From NCBI RefSeq assembly GCF_013402815.2, contig NZ_CP058601.1, positions 2,976,001-3,040,000 of the forward strand: a stretch of 64,000 nucleotides of DNA, written 5' to 3'. The DNA comes from Natrinema halophilum (lineage in GTDB: Archaea > Halobacteriota > Halobacteria > Halobacteriales > Natrialbaceae). The notes under the pieces were generated by a model. It made no database searches. It was not told the origin of the DNA and worked only from the letters and a program-made list of their open reading frames with translations. The translations under genes were made by a program, and so were the position numbers. Position 1 is the stretch's first letter; every line of letters begins with the position of its first letter. Below, piece after piece: positions 27,996 to 37,262 of this stretch.

Positions 27996-28922
27996 TCACT
28001 CCGCCGACGCCGGCCATCGGCCGAGAACGTCTAGCTGGTGGGCGAGATAGACGAGCTCCGCGGCTTCGACCTGTTCGTGGCGAATCGCTGCCCACGCGCG
28101 CAGCCGTTCGGCGTCGATCGCTCCATCGGCCTCGAGCGCGGACTCGATGGTGTCGACGATGTGGTGGAGGAAATACGCCTCGTCGGCCTCGTACCCGTCG
28201 TCGTTCGGCCGGACGATCCAGTCGGAGCCGCCCGCCGCAACGACCCGGCTGCCGGTCGCCGGAACCGCGGTGAGAAGATGGCGGCCGGCGTTGCTGTCGC
28301 CGGTCTCGCCGCCGGCCTTCTCGGTCGTGTCCATTCGACGGTGAAACCGCCGCTCGATTCGGTCCTCGAGTTCGGGGTCGACAGCCGGTAAGAGCGACGT
28401 CACCCCGTCGAACGTGATCGGAAAGTAGGCGACACCGCCCGGTCGAAGCCCGTTGACGACCGCCTCGAGCGCCGCCCGCACGTCCGTGAGGTCGAGGAAC
28501 GCCTGAGCGACGACGACGTCGTACGACTCCGCGTGGTCCGTCAGGTGTGCGAGTGCGTCGTCGGTTCGGAACTCGATTTCGAACGCCGCCCCGTCGCGGT
28601 CGATAAACAGCGTCCCAGCCGATCGGCCCGGATCGTGCCCCCTGTCCGCCACGCGATCGGAGATTCCGTCCCTCGCGGCCTCGACGATGTCCGACTCGGT
28701 GTCGATGGCCGTGTATCGGACCTCGGTGTCGGCCGTCCACTCGAGAATCGTTTCGATCATCGCGCCCGTCCCCGCACCGACCTCGCAGAGTTCGACGGGT
28801 TCGTCGAACCTCTCGAGAGCGCGGCGAAACGCATCCGCGACGCGCCGGTTCCGAGCACGTCGGTCGACGGACCGCTTCGAATCGAGGTAGCGGCGAAACG
28901 AGTATCGATCGGGTTCAGTCAC
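27996..28922 (-). CDS. Class I SAM-dependent methyltransferase
   Basis: A 308-aa Rossmann-fold methyltransferase: SAM loop VELCEVGAGTGAMIETIL, acidic end of strand 2 YTAIDTESD, motif IV YDVVVAQAFLDLTD and post-motif LRPGGVAYFPI. The C-terminal ~120 residues (DEAYFLHHIVDTIESALE, YLAHQLDVLGRWPA) are helical and probably bind substrate. It is last in a co-directional run with the GT4 glycosyltransferase (30-bp gap), the PTPS-fold protein and the dehydrogenase. Its acceptor is probably the small molecule made by that operon, but this is inference. Confidence 0.85.
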   Translation of the reverse strand: MTEPDRYSFRRYLDSKRSVDRRARNRRVADAFRRALERFDEPVELCEVGAGTGAMIETILEWTADTEVRYTAIDTESDIVEAARDGISDRVADRGHDPGRSAGTLFIDRDGAAFEIEFRTDDALAHLTDHAESYDVVVAQAFLDLTDVRAALEAVVNGLRPGGVAYFPITFDGVTSLLPAVDPELEDRIERRFHRRMDTTEKAGGETGDSNAGRHLLTAVPATGSRVVAAGGSDWIVRPNDDGYEADEAYFLHHIVDTIESALEADGAIDAERLRAWAAIRHEQVEAAELVYLAHQLDVLGRWPASAE

Positions 28923-28952
28923 GCCTTTGTCGGCCTCTCTACTCGTAGCGGA

Positions 28953-30062
28953 TTAAGTGCGGGTGTCACGGACATCCCCTCGCATCCTAGCAATCTCCTG
29001 GACCTCGGAGGCGAACGCCTCGACTCGGTCGACGGCGTCGCTCCACGTTGGATGTTCATCGTAGGCGTCCCGGGCGGCGACTCCCATCTCGGCGAGACGT
29101 TCGCGATCGGCTGCGAGCGAGCCCACCGCCTCGGCCACGGTTCTTGGTTCGCCCGGCGAGATCAGTAGCCCCGTCTCCCCGTCGGTCACGACCTCGCGGG
29201 CGCCACCGGCGGCCGAGGCGAGCGCCGGCAGTCCAAACCCCATTCCCTCGAGGTAGACGATGCCGAACCCCTCGTAGCCGGACGGGACGGCGAGGAGATG
29301 GCTCTCCTGGAGGGTCGACGACAGCGACGCGTCGGATAGTCGGCCCGCGACCGTCACCGACCGCCCGACGTCCAGCGCGTCGAGCAATCGGTCGATCCGG
29401 TGGGCGTACTCCGGATCGACAGTCGGATCGCCGACGACGGTCAGCGTCCACTCGTCGGGCGGGCGGGCAGCCAGACCCCGGAGCAGCGTGTGGAGCCCCT
29501 TCCGTTCGATAAGGGTCCCCACGAAAACGACTCGAAGCGGCCCCGGTTCGTGAGCGCGTTCGCGTATCCGTTCGCGCGAGATTCCCGGGTCGACGTGGTC
29601 GCCGCCCGGCGGCGCGACGACGCCCGGCTTCGGGCCGACGAGCGCCTCGACGGTCTCCCGAGTGGTTCCGCTGTTGTACACGAAGGCATCGACGGTCTCG
29701 AGATAGCGTCGCTCGACCGCCCCGATGAGCGCGTTGTGCCACGCGGCCCGCGGTTCCTGACTCCTGAGGTGGTGGACGATGGAGACCACGGGCGCGTCGT
29801 CGTCGCGTCGGCGGTTGTATCGGACGAGCGACGGGTGGCAGAGTTCGTCCTGCAACAACACGTCGACCTCGAGGGCGGCCAGGTCCGCGGTGACCCCTCG
29901 GGAGACGTTATCGAGCAGGTTCGATCCGTACCCGTCCCTCGGAATCGAGACGACCGTGACCTCGTGGCCCCGATCACGGAGCCCCGCCACGATCCGCCGA
30001 TCGTAGCGGTAGCCGCCGGACGCACACTCGAGGCCGTCGTAGACGACCAACCCCAGTCGCAT
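28953..30062 (-). CDS. Family 4 glycosyltransferase (GT-B)
   Basis: A 369-aa retaining glycosyltransferase. The N-terminal Rossmann half begins MRLGLVVYDGLECASGGYRYDRRIVAGL (glycine loop for the acceptor). The C-terminal half has VVFVGTLIERKGLHTLLRGL and the E-x7-E nucleotide-sugar motif in VPSGYEGFGIVYLEGMGFGLP. It starts 4 bp after the PTPS-fold gene's stop, a strong sign of a shared transcript. GT4 enzymes use nucleotide sugars with lipid, glycan or small-molecule acceptors. With a pterin-fold neighbour, a pterin or pyrimidine glycoside is a testable idea. Confidence 0.88.
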   Translation of the reverse strand: MRLGLVVYDGLECASGGYRYDRRIVAGLRDRGHEVTVVSIPRDGYGSNLLDNVSRGVTADLAALEVDVLLQDELCHPSLVRYNRRRDDDAPVVSIVHHLRSQEPRAAWHNALIGAVERRYLETVDAFVYNSGTTRETVEALVGPKPGVVAPPGGDHVDPGISRERIRERAHEPGPLRVVFVGTLIERKGLHTLLRGLAARPPDEWTLTVVGDPTVDPEYAHRIDRLLDALDVGRSVTVAGRLSDASLSSTLQESHLLAVPSGYEGFGIVYLEGMGFGLPALASAAGGAREVVTDGETGLLISPGEPRTVAEAVGSLAADRERLAEMGVAARDAYDEHPTWSDAVDRVEAFASEVQEIARMRGDVRDTRT

Positions 30063-30066
30063 CGGC

Positions 30067-30444
30067 TCAGACGGTCGTGGCGTATGAGGCGCCAGCCGCG
30101 TCCTCTTCCCACGTCGTCACTTCGATGGCCTCGAGGCGATCCGCCTCGATCCCGTCTACGACCCCCTCGGCAAAGAACCGCGATAAGTGCTCCACGCTCG
30201 GGTTTCGCCCCTCGAACTCCGGGAGGCCGTTGAGCGTCGCGTCCCGGTACCGGTCTACCAGTTCGTCGACGACCGCCTCGAGGTCGTCGATGTCGACGAG
30301 ATAGCCGTACTCATCGAGTTGCTCGCCTTCCACCTGGACCTCCACCGTCAGATAGTGGGAGTGGAGGTCCCCCTCGGGGCCGGGATCGGGGACCGTCAGC
30401 CAGTGTCGGGCGACCAGGTCGCGGGTGACCGTTACCGTGTACAT
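30067..30444 (-). CDS. PTPS/QueD-fold protein with altered catalytic residues
   Basis: A 125-aa member of the 6-pyruvoyl-tetrahydropterin synthase / 6-carboxytetrahydropterin synthase fold. The three zinc histidines are kept (His in LVARHWL; HSH in GDLHSHYLTV). The catalytic Cys, four residues before HxH in QueD (CGRLHGH), is Glu here (EGDLHSH). The catalytic Asp-His pair (LDHHYLN) is reduced to RDATLN, with His lost. It therefore should not be QueD for archaeosine. Cys-to-Glu occurs in PTPS-III enzymes of folate synthesis. The start at 30444 (MYTVTVTRDL) fits the fold. Confidence 0.82.
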   Translation of the reverse strand: MYTVTVTRDLVARHWLTVPDPGPEGDLHSHYLTVEVQVEGEQLDEYGYLVDIDDLEAVVDELVDRYRDATLNGLPEFEGRNPSVEHLSRFFAEGVVDGIEADRLEAIEVTTWEEDAAGASYATTV

Positions 30445-30539
30445 ACGGCGTCGGTCCACGTTCGAGTACTAAAATCCGGTGTGCCCAGGGCCGAACCGAT
30501 CGGGCCGGCGGACGACGGCCGAACGAGGCCGGAGCCGAA

Positions 30540-31604
30540 TCAGTACGCCAGCAGAACCTGAACCGCTTCCTGCGGGCGTTCGTCCAGCATGGCGTACGCC
30601 TCCGGGGCGTCCTCGATCGGGATGCGATGGGTTATCAGTCGGTCCGTCTCGACGGCCTCGAGGCGCCGCCACGCGGTCGCCAGCCGACGCGCGACGTTCC
30701 AGCGCCCGCGCCGCTCCGGTGCGATAGTGCTCACTTGGCTGCTGATAAGGCGGATTCGGCTCCGGTGGAATCGCCCGTCGAGCGTCAGTTCGGCCGTCTC
30801 GGTCCCGTACCACGACCCGACGACGACGCGACCGCCGTACCCGGTCGCGTCGATGGCCGCGTCGAGCGCCGTCGGATTACCCGAGAGTTCGTACGTCAGA
30901 TCCGCTCGCTGCGGGGGCGGTTCCCATTCGAGCCGTCCGGACGGCTTCCCCGGCCGATCGGGCGGCCCCGCCCGCTCGCGAACCGCCGCACTCGGGTCCG
31001 CTCTCTCGGAGTCGAGGCTCCGGTCGGCGCCGAAGGTCTCCGAGAGCCGTCGTCGGTTCTCGTAGCAATCCACGGTCACGAGCGACGATAGCGGCGTCTC
31101 GGCCAGCAACGCCGTCGTTAACAGGCCGACGACGCCCTGGCCGAACACGACTGCTCGTTCGCCGATGCGGGGCTCACCGTCGAGGACCAGATTGACCGCC
31201 GTCTCGACGTTCGGGAGGAACGCCGCCGCTGTGGGCGAAACGTCCGTTGGCACGACGCATACCTCGTCCACCCCGACGACGAATTCGCTGGCGTGGGGAT
31301 GGAAGGCGAGCACCGTCTCGTCACGCCACGCCGGGTCCACGTTCGCGCCGACGGCGGTCACCGTTCCGACGACCGCGTAGCCGTACCGGAACGGATAGGT
31401 AAACGATCCGGAAAGCGATTCCAGCGTTTCGTCAGCGGCAATTTCGGGATTCATTTCGCCCCGATAGAGTAATAGTTCCGTTCCGGAGCTAATAGCTGAG
31501 ACGGTCGCCGTCACCGCGAGTTCGTCCGGTCCGGGGTCTGGGACCGTCTTCTCTCGAACCTCAACCCGGCGAGGTCCCGTGAAGTACACCGACTGGGCCG
31601 TCAT
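30540..31604 (-). CDS. Medium-chain dehydrogenase, zinc-ligand-poor (BchC-like)
   Basis: A 354-aa MDR-superfamily protein. A GroES-like half (TAQSVYFTGPRRVEVREKTVPDPGPDE) precedes a Rossmann half with ERAVVFGQGVVGLLTTALL (NAD(P) loop). At the usual catalytic-zinc Cys (CGTD) it has ISSGTELLLYRGE, as in the BchC-like branch, and no GHE zinc motif, so it is probably zinc-independent. An Arg/Asp/Pro-rich insert (~200-240) is halophile-type. Its ATG overlaps the TGA of the GTP-cyclohydrolase remnant (ATGA), so the two were one transcription unit. It is followed 95 bp later by the PTPS-fold gene. Confidence 0.82.
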   Translation of the reverse strand: MTAQSVYFTGPRRVEVREKTVPDPGPDELAVTATVSAISSGTELLLYRGEMNPEIAADETLESLSGSFTYPFRYGYAVVGTVTAVGANVDPAWRDETVLAFHPHASEFVVGVDEVCVVPTDVSPTAAAFLPNVETAVNLVLDGEPRIGERAVVFGQGVVGLLTTALLAETPLSSLVTVDCYENRRRLSETFGADRSLDSERADPSAAVRERAGPPDRPGKPSGRLEWEPPPQRADLTYELSGNPTALDAAIDATGYGGRVVVGSWYGTETAELTLDGRFHRSRIRLISSQVSTIAPERRGRWNVARRLATAWRRLEAVETDRLITHRIPIEDAPEAYAMLDERPQEAVQVLLAY

Positions 31605-32031
31605 CGGGTTACGCCCTCCTCGCGCTCGGCATCGATCTCGACGTGCGTGCCGTTCTCCCGACAGCGCTCGACGTCTTTCGTTGCAGCCATTCTGGCGTCG
31701 GCGGCCGTCCGGGCGCTCTCGGATGCTCGAATGGGCGCGAGTGCTTCCCCGTCCGCTTCCGCGGCGAGGGCCACGCGTCGAAGCTGGCCGCCACGGGGTA
31801 ACGGTTACGGATGGCATCCCGAACCAGTCGGTATCCCGTCAGAACGAGGCCGTCCGTGATGCCGATCACGGTGCCGAATCGCGTGGCGAACTCGCAACCG
31901 TCGTCCTGATCGACGAGTTGCGGGAGAGCCACGGACGGCCTGGACTGTACCGTCAGCTGGTCCGTCTCACGTATCGGTGACGCGGCTCTCGTCCACGGCC
32001 CGTAGTTGGCGATCTCGATTGGCGTCCCCAT
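31601..32031 (-). pseudogene. arfA: Decayed, single-repeat GTP cyclohydrolase III
   Basis: The N-terminal part (MGTPIEIANYGPWTRAASPIRETD ... FATRFGTVIGITDGL ... RNRYPV) aligns by eye with the intact GTP cyclohydrolase III at 45.9 kb (DDYGPWTVTPEPRYEMD ... FQTRYDNVIGITNHL ... ANNFPV). After RNRYPVAASFD (~31785) the frame must shift to continue as VALAAEADGEALAPI and then a cyclohydrolase-like C-terminus (KDVERCRENGTHVEID). That frame ends in the TGA overlapping the dehydrogenase start. The family has two ~120-aa repeats; here most of the second is missing. The metal-site Asp-Asn (TRYDN) is Gly-Thr. Two signs of inactivity independent of the frameshift make a sequencing error a poor explanation. 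Confidence 0.72.
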
Positions 32032-32252
32032 CGTTTCGGTCGGTGTCACTTCCGGCCGTACCATGTCCACCGGTATAATTCGTTGGCGATGACCCACGGT
32101 GCTAGCGCCGTGTCTACTCTCGAACGGACACGGCTCGTCCCCAGATATATACCGTTCGATGCCGTTCGAATCCCCGGAGTATTGGCTCGTGATTCGAACG
32201 AACGCGGCGGACACTATCGTCCCGCCTGTGGTCGCCGGCATCAATGCAACGG

Positions 32253-32873
32253 ATGTCTGAACGGGTTTCAGAGGAGCACGTGCTCCGCGAATGGCTCGAA
32301 CGAGAGGCCGATTGTGGACCGGCGGACGCCGACCTCGAGTCCGCGCCGACGAACGCGGCGGCGACGCTCGACGCGCTCCTCTCGGCGAAGCCGGGGGCGG
32401 CCGCGTTCGTCTGGCGCGAGCGGCCGATTCGGTGGTATCGGCTCGGACTCGACCGAGAACGGTTCGTCGATTTACGACCGGTGGACGGACCGGACGACCT
32501 CCTGTGGCGTGCCGTCTCTATGGACGGCACGCTGTTTGGCGTAGCCGAGCGGGTTCACGAGGACGGGTTCGGCCCGCTCGAGTCGGCGGGAATCGACGCC
32601 GGAACGATCCGAACGTACCGCGATAATCTCGCCGCCGGAACGCGGGTCGACCCGCTGGTCGTCCGAACCAGACGCGGCGCGACTCCGTGGTTCGTCGCCG
32701 ACGGAAACCATCGGGCAACAGCGGCCGCAATGCGTATCCTCGAAACTGGCCGCTACGACCTCGTGCCGGCCTACGTCGCCGTGACCGCAAACCCGGTCCG
32801 CCGGCCGACGGTCGACCGGATTCGCGGTCTGATCCAGCGACTTGCTGGCCGGACGATCGGCCATCGAAGCTGA
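32253..32873 (+). CDS. ParB/sulfiredoxin-fold-like protein
   Basis: A 206-aa acidic protein. Around residues 140-175 it has VDPLVVRTRRGATPWFVADGNHRATAAAMRIL. The 'G N H R . . A A' motif after a beta pair is the nucleotide-handling motif of ParB-like/sulfiredoxin folds. It has no helix-turn-helix, so it is not a partition protein. The middle of the protein holds WRAVSMDGTLFGVAERVHEDGFGPLE. It is divergent from the cyclohydrolase remnant. The specific role is unknown. Confidence 0.55.
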   Translation: MSERVSEEHVLREWLEREADCGPADADLESAPTNAAATLDALLSAKPGAAAFVWRERPIRWYRLGLDRERFVDLRPVDGPDDLLWRAVSMDGTLFGVAERVHEDGFGPLESAGIDAGTIRTYRDNLAAGTRVDPLVVRTRRGATPWFVADGNHRATAAAMRILETGRYDLVPAYVAVTANPVRRPTVDRIRGLIQRLAGRTIGHRS

Positions 32874-33073
32874 CGGGAGCCGTAACCTCCGCCGCCGAGG
32901 GCTGCGTCTCGGCGTATCATGCCCGCCACGTCGACACCGCTGACGACTGACGACGGTCACCCAACCAGTAACTGGCATTTCGACCCCGGACGCGAATCGA
33001 TCACCGTCACGTCCGTCGAACAGCGGGGAATGCAAGTGCGAAGCTTTTGCGCACTCCGATAGAATGTTATAGC

Positions 33074-33241
33074 ATGACATACCAATTCAGGTGCCCGCGG
33101 GACGACTGCTCTTTCGAACTTCGCTGTGACGTCGATCACGAGGCGGCGCGATTCGCTCGCGCGCACGCTCGAGTCGCACATCGTGATCGAATCGCGCCGG
33201 CGGATCTCGATCGATGGCTCGAGCGTATCGAGGCCGCATGA
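33074..33241 (+). CDS. DUF1059-like small protein, 55 aa
   Basis: Starts MTYQFRCPRDDCSFELRCDVDHEAARFARAHARVAHRD. The pattern C..-C-F, acidic segment, then a helix ending A.V.H matches the DUF1059 style of small proteins with two cysteines and a histidine-rich helix. It ends 60 bp before the orc1 start. A TATA-like TGTTATAG at 33065 is close to the start. Confidence 0.6.
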   Translation: MTYQFRCPRDDCSFELRCDVDHEAARFARAHARVAHRDRIAPADLDRWLERIEAA

Positions 33242-33301
33242 GGCCGCTCGAACCGAGAATCCGGCAAACATCTAAGTAGCTCCGACAGCGTGGTGAAAGT
33301 G

Positions 33302-34432
33302 ATGGCAGACGACCCCGACGGGGGAATGTTGTCGTGGGACGAATCCGTGTTCAAGAACGAACACGTCTTCGAAATCGACTACGTCCCCGAGACGTTCAAG
33401 CACCGCGAAGGCCAGACGCAGAGCCTGACGTACGCGTTACGCCCGGCGGTTCGGGGGTCGCGGCCGCTTAACGTCATGGTCCGCGGACCGCCGGGGACCG
33501 GAAAAACGACGGCGATTCAGAAGCTGTTCGACGAGGTGGGCGCTCAGACGAGCGAGGTTCGAACCATCCGCGTCAACTGTCAGGTCAACGCAACCCGCTA
33601 CTCGGTGTTCTCCCGGTTGTTCGAGGGGACGTTCGACTACGAGCCGCCCTCCTCCGGGATCTCGTTCAAGAAGCTGTTCGGCCAGATCGCCGAAAAACTC
33701 GTCGAGGAGGATCGAGTCCTCATCGTTGCGCTCGACGACGTCAACTACCTCTTTTACGAAAACGAGGCCAGCGACACGCTCTATTCGCTGCTGCGGGCCC
33801 ACGAGGAGTATCCCGGCGCGAAGATTGGCGTCATCGTCGTCTCCTCCGATCCCGCACTGGATGTCATCGACGAACTCGACTCCCGCGTCCAGAGCGTCTT
33901 CCGTCCCGAGGACGTCTACTTCCCAGTCTACGATCAGCCCGAGATCGTCGACATCCTCGCCGAACGGGTCGAACGCGGCTTCCACGACGGCGTCATCGGT
34001 CGAGACACCCTCGAGTACGTCGCTGAACTCACCGCCGACAGCGGCGACCTCCGGGTCGGCATCGATCTGCTGCGCCGGGCCGGACTGAACGCCGAAATGC
34101 GCGCCAGTCGCACCGTCGAGCGCGAAGACGTCGAAGAAGCCTACGAGAAGTCGAAGTACATCAACCTCTCGCGCTCACTGTCGGGACTGACTGACACCGA
34201 GCGGATGCTCCTCGAGGTGATCGCCGACCACGACGGCGATCAGGCCGGCGAGGTCTACGAAACCTTCCACGACCGGACCGACCTCGGCTACACGCGCTAC
34301 TCCGAGATCGTCAACAAACTCGACCAGCTCGGCCTTATCGACGCCGATTACGCCGACGTCGACGGCCGGGGCCGCTCGCGGTCGCTTACGCTATCTTACG
34401 AGAAGGATGCGGTGTTAGAACGACTCGAGTGA
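33302..34432 (+). CDS. orc1: Orc1/Cdc6 family replication initiator
   Basis: A 376-aa AAA+ protein with Walker A (LNVMVRGPPGTGKTTAIQKLF), Walker B (VLIVALDDVNYLF), sensor 1 (IGVIVVSSDPALDVIDELDSRVQSVF) and sensor 2 (GDLRVGIDLLRRAG). The C-terminal winged helix is LTDTERMLLEVIADHDGDQAGEVYETF ... RYSEIVNKLDQLGLIDADY. Haloarchaea have many Orc paralogues, only some linked to origins. I see no ORB-like repeats in the ~430 bp upstream, so this may be a non-origin copy. Start ATG 33302. Confidence 0.92.
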   Translation: MADDPDGGMLSWDESVFKNEHVFEIDYVPETFKHREGQTQSLTYALRPAVRGSRPLNVMVRGPPGTGKTTAIQKLFDEVGAQTSEVRTIRVNCQVNATRYSVFSRLFEGTFDYEPPSSGISFKKLFGQIAEKLVEEDRVLIVALDDVNYLFYENEASDTLYSLLRAHEEYPGAKIGVIVVSSDPALDVIDELDSRVQSVFRPEDVYFPVYDQPEIVDILAERVERGFHDGVIGRDTLEYVAELTADSGDLRVGIDLLRRAGLNAEMRASRTVEREDVEEAYEKSKYINLSRSLSGLTDTERMLLEVIADHDGDQAGEVYETFHDRTDLGYTRYSEIVNKLDQLGLIDADYADVDGRGRSRSLTLSYEKDAVLERLE

Positions 34433-34517
34433 CTACTCCCGCGACTGAAACCGTGAGCTTTCTTCTCGAGCGACTTCCCGCGACGGGCGGGCTACAGACC
34501 GGCTGTGGTTGTCGGAG

Positions 34518-36536
34518 TCACAGTCCCCACCCGAGGACGATGCCGACCGTCGTGATACCCGCAAGCAGCAACTGCAGGGGGGCGCCGACTTTCACGAAGT
34601 CGGCGAATTGGTATCCGCCTGGCCCGTAGACCATCAGGTTCGTCTGGTACCCGACCGGCGTCATGAACGAGGTCGCGGAAGCGAACATCACCGACAGGAG
34701 AAAGGAAAACTGTTCGACGCCGAGGCTCCCCGCGGCGTCGACGGCGACGGGGATCATTAACACGACCGTCGCAACCGGTGTGATGACGTTCGCGAGCAGT
34801 CCCGTCACGATCGCGAACAGGAAGAGAACCGCGACGAGCGGGAGGAATTCGGCCGACGCGACCAGCCCGCCAGCGATGAGCTGCGAGCCACCGGTCGCTT
34901 CCAGTGCGACGCCCAGCGGGATCACACCCGCAAGCAGGAACACGATGTTCCACGAGACGGCCTCGTAGGCCTCGGTGGTCGTCAGACAGCCGGTGACGAT
35001 CATCAGAAAGACGCCGGCCAGCGCCGATATCGCGATGGAAACGAGCCCGAGCGCAGCGGTACCGACCACGCCCGCCATGATGGCGATTGCAACCGGCGTT
35101 TTCGGGGAAAGCGGAGCAATCTCTTCGATCTTGGCCTCGAGCAGCCGGTCGACGGCTCCGTCGTCGACGATGACAAGATCTCCGGCTCCGGTAAAGTACT
35201 CGAGCGTACTGGGGAACGTCTGGACCAGGAGGAGGTCTCCGGCTTCGAGTTCGATTTCGTCGAGGCCGGTCCGAAGCAACTCGCCGTCGCGCCGGATCGC
35301 GAGCACGGTCAGCTGATACACGTCTCGGAGATGCGACTCTGCGACCGTCTCACCGACGTACGGTGAGTCCTCCGGGACGATAGCTTTCGCAAGGAGATCG
35401 TCGCTCGACGTCTCCGCGAACGTTTCCTCAGTCACCTCCTCTCGAACGAGTTGTTGCAACCCGTGGTTCTCGACGAAGCGGTTGACCGCACGAAGATTGC
35501 CGTGGACCGTGAGAACGTCATCTTCCCGAATCCGCCGGTCCGTCTCGATCGCTGCGAACGTCTCGCTCGTGCGAGGCTGCTCGTCGAGGCCGTCCGCGTC
35601 TTGGTATGTCTCGATACCCTCGTCCTGGCGGAGCCGCTGATCGCGGCCCGTCCCTTCCGGTTTCGCGGCGCGGTCCCGGTCGACTTCGTCGCCGAACTGG
35701 AACTCGCGGTCGGTTCCCTCGGGCCGTGTGTCGCGATCCACCGCTCGACGGAGCTGGAGGACGCGGACGTTCGCCTCCGTCTCGGACTCGAGTTCGTCGA
35801 TCGTCTGCCCGACCGGCGCCGAATCCGCCCTGACGCGGACCTGTGTGAGGTGATCCTCGAGATCGAACTCTTCGACGAGATCCGCCTCGGCCGGGATCCG
35901 CGCCGGCGTCAGCCGCCGGCCGACGGTCATGAGGTAGGCGACGCCGACGAGCATGACGACGAGGCCAAGGGAGCTAACTTCGAACATTCCGATCGGTCCG
36001 CGACCGAGCAGGTCGGCGGCGAACTCACTCGCGAGCAGGTTCGTCGACGTCCCGACGAGCGTCAAGGTTCCGCCCAGAATCGCCGCGTACGAGAGCGGTA
36101 AGAGCAGTTTCGATGGGGACACCCCGGCCGAATCGGCGAGGTCTGAAATCATCGGAATGAAAATCGCGACGACGGGCGTGTTGTTGATGAATCCCGCAAT
36201 CGGCCCTGTCGTCGCGACCGTCGCCGCGAGCGCACGCGTTTCGTCGCCCTTCGCGAACGAGGCGAGTGAGAGCCCGAGCCGCTGGACTACGCCGGTCTGC
36301 TGGATGCCGGCGCTGAGCATGTACATCGCGACGATGGTGATCGTCGCCGTATTGGCGAACCCGGAGATCGCCGCCCGATGACCGACCCCCGTCAGCGGCT
36401 CGAGGGCCGCCAGCGAGACGATGATCCCCATCGCCGTCACGTCGTTTGGGATGACTTCCGATACGAACAGGACGAGGGCAACGGCGATGAGTCCGAACAC
36501 CGCCAGCGCACCCCCTGACAACTCCGCCCCGATCAT
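34518..36536 (-). CDS. SLC13/DASS-type permease with two TrkA-C (RCK) domains
   Basis: A 672-aa membrane carrier. The N-terminal ~6 helices carry TGPIAGFINNTPVVAIFIPMI and LGGTLTLVGTSTNLLA (SNT-type substrate/cation motifs), and the C-terminal half has VLMIPVAVD and TSFMTPVGYQTNLMVYGPGGYQFADF. The cytoplasmic centre (~215-470) holds two RCK_C segments (VRVRADSAPVGQTIDEL; SPYVGETVAESHLRDVYQLTVLAIRRDGELL) split by an Arg/Asp/Glu-rich insert. Relatives move sulfate, phosphate or dicarboxylates with sodium; the substrate is not readable here. It is convergent with orc1 (85-bp gap). Confidence 0.88.
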   Translation of the reverse strand: MIGAELSGGALAVFGLIAVALVLFVSEVIPNDVTAMGIIVSLAALEPLTGVGHRAAISGFANTATITIVAMYMLSAGIQQTGVVQRLGLSLASFAKGDETRALAATVATTGPIAGFINNTPVVAIFIPMISDLADSAGVSPSKLLLPLSYAAILGGTLTLVGTSTNLLASEFAADLLGRGPIGMFEVSSLGLVVMLVGVAYLMTVGRRLTPARIPAEADLVEEFDLEDHLTQVRVRADSAPVGQTIDELESETEANVRVLQLRRAVDRDTRPEGTDREFQFGDEVDRDRAAKPEGTGRDQRLRQDEGIETYQDADGLDEQPRTSETFAAIETDRRIREDDVLTVHGNLRAVNRFVENHGLQQLVREEVTEETFAETSSDDLLAKAIVPEDSPYVGETVAESHLRDVYQLTVLAIRRDGELLRTGLDEIELEAGDLLLVQTFPSTLEYFTGAGDLVIVDDGAVDRLLEAKIEEIAPLSPKTPVAIAIMAGVVGTAALGLVSIAISALAGVFLMIVTGCLTTTEAYEAVSWNIVFLLAGVIPLGVALEATGGSQLIAGGLVASAEFLPLVAVLFLFAIVTGLLANVITPVATVVLMIPVAVDAAGSLGVEQFSFLLSVMFASATSFMTPVGYQTNLMVYGPGGYQFADFVKVGAPLQLLLAGITTVGIVLGWGL

Positions 36537-36761
36537 CGTGGGCCGTCCGGTCGTCCGTCACCAGTCATATTCTCGTATCTGTGAGCTAGTACCAAATCTA
36601 TGTTTCGAGGGCGGCTCGAGGCCGTAAGTTATGTGGCCCACCGCGTACCCACCGAGCACGCGATTCGGCGTCTGTCCACGCTACTGTCCAGCCTCGGCGG
36701 CTGGCAGAACCCCGCAGCCGCCGCCAGAATCGTGAGATGACGGGATGCCGTGGCCGCGGAC

Positions 36762-37250
36762 ATGGAACGTGCAGCGCTACTCGAGCAGGTGAGCGATCGC
36801 ACCGGAGCAGACGAGGAATCGGCGGATGACGTCGTTCGAGCGGTGCTCGAGACGCTCGGCGAGCGATTGAGCGGGGACGAGGCCGAGGACCTGGCCGTGC
36901 AGGTGCCGGGTCTGCTGAGCCAGCACTTCCCCGAGAGTGACTCGGGGCTTCGCTTCTCCGAGGAGGAGCTCGTCGCCCGGGTCGACCGGCGCATGGACAC
37001 CGACGACGTCCCCGGCCAGGAAGCAGCGACGACCGTCCTCGGGGCGTTTCTCGAGATGGTCGACGAGCCCGATCGTGCGGCGGTCGTCGACCAGCTCCGA
37101 CACTACGGCTTCGAGGAACTGCTCCGCAGAGACGAATGCGGACGTCGACGTTGGGGATCGGACGCCGAAGGAGTACTGATCGCCGTGCATTCGCCGGTCG
37201 ATTCTGCCATCGGCGGCTGCGTTCGATCACGCGCGCCGAGGCGAACGTGA
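36762..37250 (+). CDS. DUF2267 protein
   Basis: A 162-aa protein. Residues 1-125 follow the DUF2267 pattern: ADEESADDVVRAVLETLGERLSGDEAEDLAVQVPGLL, then FSEEELVARVDRRMD, then AATTVLGAFLEMV. DUF2267 proteins are small helical proteins of unknown, possibly stress-related, function. The last ~40 residues (GRRRWGSDAEGVLIAVHSPVDSAIGG...) do not resemble the family and may come from a frameshift or a new 3' end. A GTG at 36750 is an alternative start. Confidence 0.75.
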   Translation: MERAALLEQVSDRTGADEESADDVVRAVLETLGERLSGDEAEDLAVQVPGLLSQHFPESDSGLRFSEEELVARVDRRMDTDDVPGQEAATTVLGAFLEMVDEPDRAAVVDQLRHYGFEELLRRDECGRRRWGSDAEGVLIAVHSPVDSAIGGCVRSRAPRRT

Positions 37251-37262
37251 CGGCTCGAGCTC

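Noticed and set aside
33000-33302. Replication origin upstream of orc1
   Set aside because: No repeated ORB-like motifs or long AT-rich unwinding stretch could be found.
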